From Pedobacter sp. (lineage in GTDB: Bacteria > Bacteroidota > Bacteroidia > Sphingobacteriales > Sphingobacteriaceae), in NCBI GenBank assembly GCA_028287885.1, contig JAQBOT010000007.1, positions 1-7,309 of the forward strand: a DNA stretch of 7,309 nucleotides. Direction: 5' to 3'. The position numbers and the translations under genes are program-made. Of the stretch, positions 5,978 to 7,309 are shown in pieces. The notes below the pieces were generated by a model. The model made no database searches, was not told where the DNA came from, and saw only the letters and a list, made by a program, of their open reading frames with translations. Numbering within the stretch: position 1 is the first letter of the stretch; the number at the start of each line of letters is the position of its first letter.

Positions 5978-6021
5978 TACTTGTTTTTTAATTTAGATTA
6001 TTCGTTAATACACTTCAACGG

Positions 6022-6050
6022 CTAATGTAAGCAATTGTTGCAGCAACAAA
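6022..6050 (-). promoter_or_regulatory. Weak candidate promoter for the exbB cluster
   Basis: On the minus strand TTTG (6050-6047) is followed after 17 nt by TACATTAG (6029-6022), which matches five of six fixed positions of the Bacteroidota -7 box TAnnTTTG. It would give a leader of about 65 nt before the exbB ATG. No perfect TAnnTTTG exists in this intergenic region. A promoter is expected here, because the pckA terminator lies upstream and seven co-directed genes follow, but its exact position is uncertain. Confidence 0.3.
6035..6049. promoter_or_regulatory. 15-bp palindrome, operator-like
   Basis: TTGTTGC-A-GCAACAA is a perfect inverted repeat with a one-base centre. Arms this close cannot form a full hairpin, so a dimeric DNA-binding protein is the more natural reading. 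It overlaps the candidate -33 element of exbB, a usual place for a repressor site. A second perfect palindrome, TAATCGATTA (6055-6064), lies 5 bp away. No cognate regulator is encoded in the window. Confidence 0.35.
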
Positions 6051-6144
6051 CTGATAATCGATTAATTAAATTTACATTTAAATTCCCGATGATTAGTTAT
6101 TCGTCACTCCTAAATTTCTTCCCTTAAGTCTTGGCATATATATC

Positions 6145-6179
6145 AAAAAAGATTGCCCCTCGCCCGAGAGACAATCTTT
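6145..6179 (-). terminator. Intrinsic terminator downstream of pckA
   Basis: Arms 6148-6161 and 6166-6179 enclose a 4-nt loop (6162-6165). On the minus strand all 14 positions pair, with two G-U wobbles, and the stem runs into TTTTTT (6150-6145). On the plus strand the two wobble positions become C-A mismatches, so the structure is built for leftward transcription. It begins 55 nt after the pckA stop and insulates the exbB cluster from pckA. Confidence 0.9.
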
Positions 6180-6234
6180 CACAATTAAAATCAAAATAAT
6201 ATTTAAATGCAAATTTTTACCGAAAAAAAATGCT

Positions 6235-7309
6235 TTAAACCACATATTCGCTCACTTTTGGTATAGCGGCGCGAATTTCTGCGCTCGCAAATTGCTCATA
6301 TTGCTTGAAGTTTGCCACAAATGCAAGGCCTAGTTCGTTGGCTTTTTTATCGTATTGCAGGGCATCTGTCCATGTGCTTCTCGGATTTAAGATCTCCTCT
6401 GGAACTCGCGGACAACTTACGGGCATTCTCAAGCCGAAGACAGGATGTGTCCTATAGTCAACAGTATCTAAATCACCTGCTAAGGCTGCTGTAATCATCG
6501 CCCTGGTATATGCCAGCTTTGTCCGCTTTCCAACCCCAAAAGGTCCCCCACTCCAGCCAGTATTTACCAGCCATACATTTACCTTATGCGCATTCATCTT
6601 CTCGCCCAACAGATCCGCATAGCGGGTAGGATGCAGCGGCAAAAACGCCGCGCCGAAACAGGCCGAGAATGTAAGCTGTGGCTCAATTACGCCTGACTCT
6701 GTTCCTGCTACTTTAGCTGTATAACCAGAAATGAAATGGAACATGGCCTGCCCAGGGTCCAATTTTGAGATGGGAGGCAACACGCCAAAGGCATCTGCGG
6801 TGAGAAAAAAGATATTTCTCGGAATTGCTGCTACAGAAGGAACGATCGCATTTTCAATGAAATTTAAAGGATATGCAACCCTGGTATTTTCTGTTTTCTT
6901 GATATTTGAGTAGTCTACTTCACGGGTTCCCGGAAAATAGTTCGTATTTTCCAGCAAAGCGCCAAATCTGATGGCATTGTAGATCTGCGGTTCCTTTTCA
7001 GAAGTCAAGTCTACACACTTTGCATAACAACCCCCTTCAAAGTTGAAGATTGCGTCAGCACTCCAACCATGCTCGTCATCTCCAATTAGTCCTCTTTCTG
7101 GATCAGCAGATAATGTGGTCTTCCCAGTGCCCGAAAGCCCAAAGAATATAGCTGTATCGCCCTTAGGGCCTACATTTGCCGCACAATGCATGGATAATGT
7201 TTTCCTTTGTGCTGGCAGAATAAAGTTGAGAACAGAGAAGATGCCTTTCTTGATTTCTCCTGTATAACCGCTGCCGCCAATTAGGATCATCTTCTTGCTA
7301 AAGTTCAAT
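6235..7309 (-). CDS. pckA: Phosphoenolpyruvate carboxykinase (ATP), C-terminal two thirds (partial)
   Basis: ATP-dependent PEPCK (EC 4.1.1.49) converts oxaloacetate and ATP to phosphoenolpyruvate, CO2 and ADP in the cytoplasm, the entry step of gluconeogenesis. About 358 residues are present of a usual 530-540; the N-terminal third lies beyond the right edge. The frame is open at 7309, so the TTG at 7308-7306 is an internal Leu and not a start. Numbering from that codon: SMHCAANVG (39-47) carries the metal-site His41; the P-loop GLSGTGKTT (57-65) has Lys63 and Thr64; IGDDEHGW (75-82) is the acidic kinase-2 motif that binds metal and nucleotide; [12 protein letters not shown] (114-125) and [15 protein letters not shown] (244-258) complete the active site. 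The protein ends SEYVV with TAA. All motifs visible here are intact. A strong terminator follows, so pckA and exbB are separate transcription units. Confidence 0.96.
   Translation of the reverse strand, partial: LNFSKKMILIGGSGYTGEIKKGIFSVLNFILPAQRKTLSMHCAANVGPKGDTAIFFGLSGTGKTTLSADPERGLIGDDEHGWSADAIFNFEGGCYAKCVDLTSEKEPQIYNAIRFGALLENTNYFPGTREVDYSNIKKTENTRVAYPLNFIENAIVPSVAAIPRNIFFLTADAFGVLPPISKLDPGQAMFHFISGYTAKVAGTESGVIEPQLTFSACFGAAFLPLHPTRYADLLGEKMNAHKVNVWLVNTGWSGGPFGVGKRTKLAYTRAMITAALAGDLDTVDYRTHPVFGLRMPVSCPRVPEEILNPRSTWTDALQYDKKANELGLAFVANFKQYEQFASAEIRAAIPKVSEYVV

Noticed and set aside
6066..6082. A/T-only inverted repeat around TAAATTTACATTTA
   Set aside because: Low-complexity A/T sequence forms such repeats readily; no T-tract or promoter spacing supports a function.
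6312..7267. Three short rightward frames (6312-6494, 6731-6913, 7043-7267)
   Set aside because: All are antisense to intact pckA coding sequence and lack independent support.

Overview
The window looks like a core chromosomal region of a Bacteroidota bacterium, probably Sphingobacteriaceae (Sphingobacterium/Pedobacter type). That placement is an inference. It rests on the low G+C content, A/T-rich leaders without clear Shine-Dalgarno sites, TAnnTTTG-type promoter boxes, a TonB with the Bacteroidota-style cytoplasmic N-terminus, tandem exbD genes, and a TPR gene followed directly by what looks like nuoA. Every gene I can support lies on the minus strand, so transcription runs from high to low coordinates.

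Layout in transcription order: (1) 7309-6235, the C-terminal two thirds of ATP-dependent PEP carboxykinase (pckA), cut by the window edge and closed by a strong intrinsic terminator at 6145-6179. (2) 6234-5952, a 283-bp intergenic region with that terminator, two adjacent palindromes, a weak candidate promoter and a tandem T-rich repeat touching the exbB start. (3) 5951-146, a seven-gene cluster with gaps of 85, 9, 30, 9, 1 and 26 nt: exbB, exbD (first copy), exbD (second copy), tonB, a 74-aa two-helix membrane protein, a PstS-like lipoprotein and a 569-aa secreted TPR protein. (4) 118-72, a strong hairpin terminator. (5) 53-1, the first 17 codons of a gene that reads like nuoA (NADH-quinone oxidoreductase subunit A), apparently with its own promoter inside the terminator stem.

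Functionally, ExbB and the two ExbDs form the proton-driven motor. TonB carries that energy across the periplasm to outer-membrane TonB-dependent (SusC-like or siderophore) transporters. The three downstream genes are translated from the same presumed transcript and would act at the inner membrane or in the periplasm. They include a solute-binding lipoprotein with no pstCAB transporter nearby and a TPR scaffold, so the cluster may be an extended Ton complex.

There is no mobile element, CRISPR array, RNA gene or sign of horizontal transfer. The window is mostly ordinary housekeeping DNA. The parts worth a second look are the three accessory genes after tonB, the ExbB and TonB topology differences from E. 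coli, a G8 tract in exbD, and the promoter/terminator overlap before nuoA.
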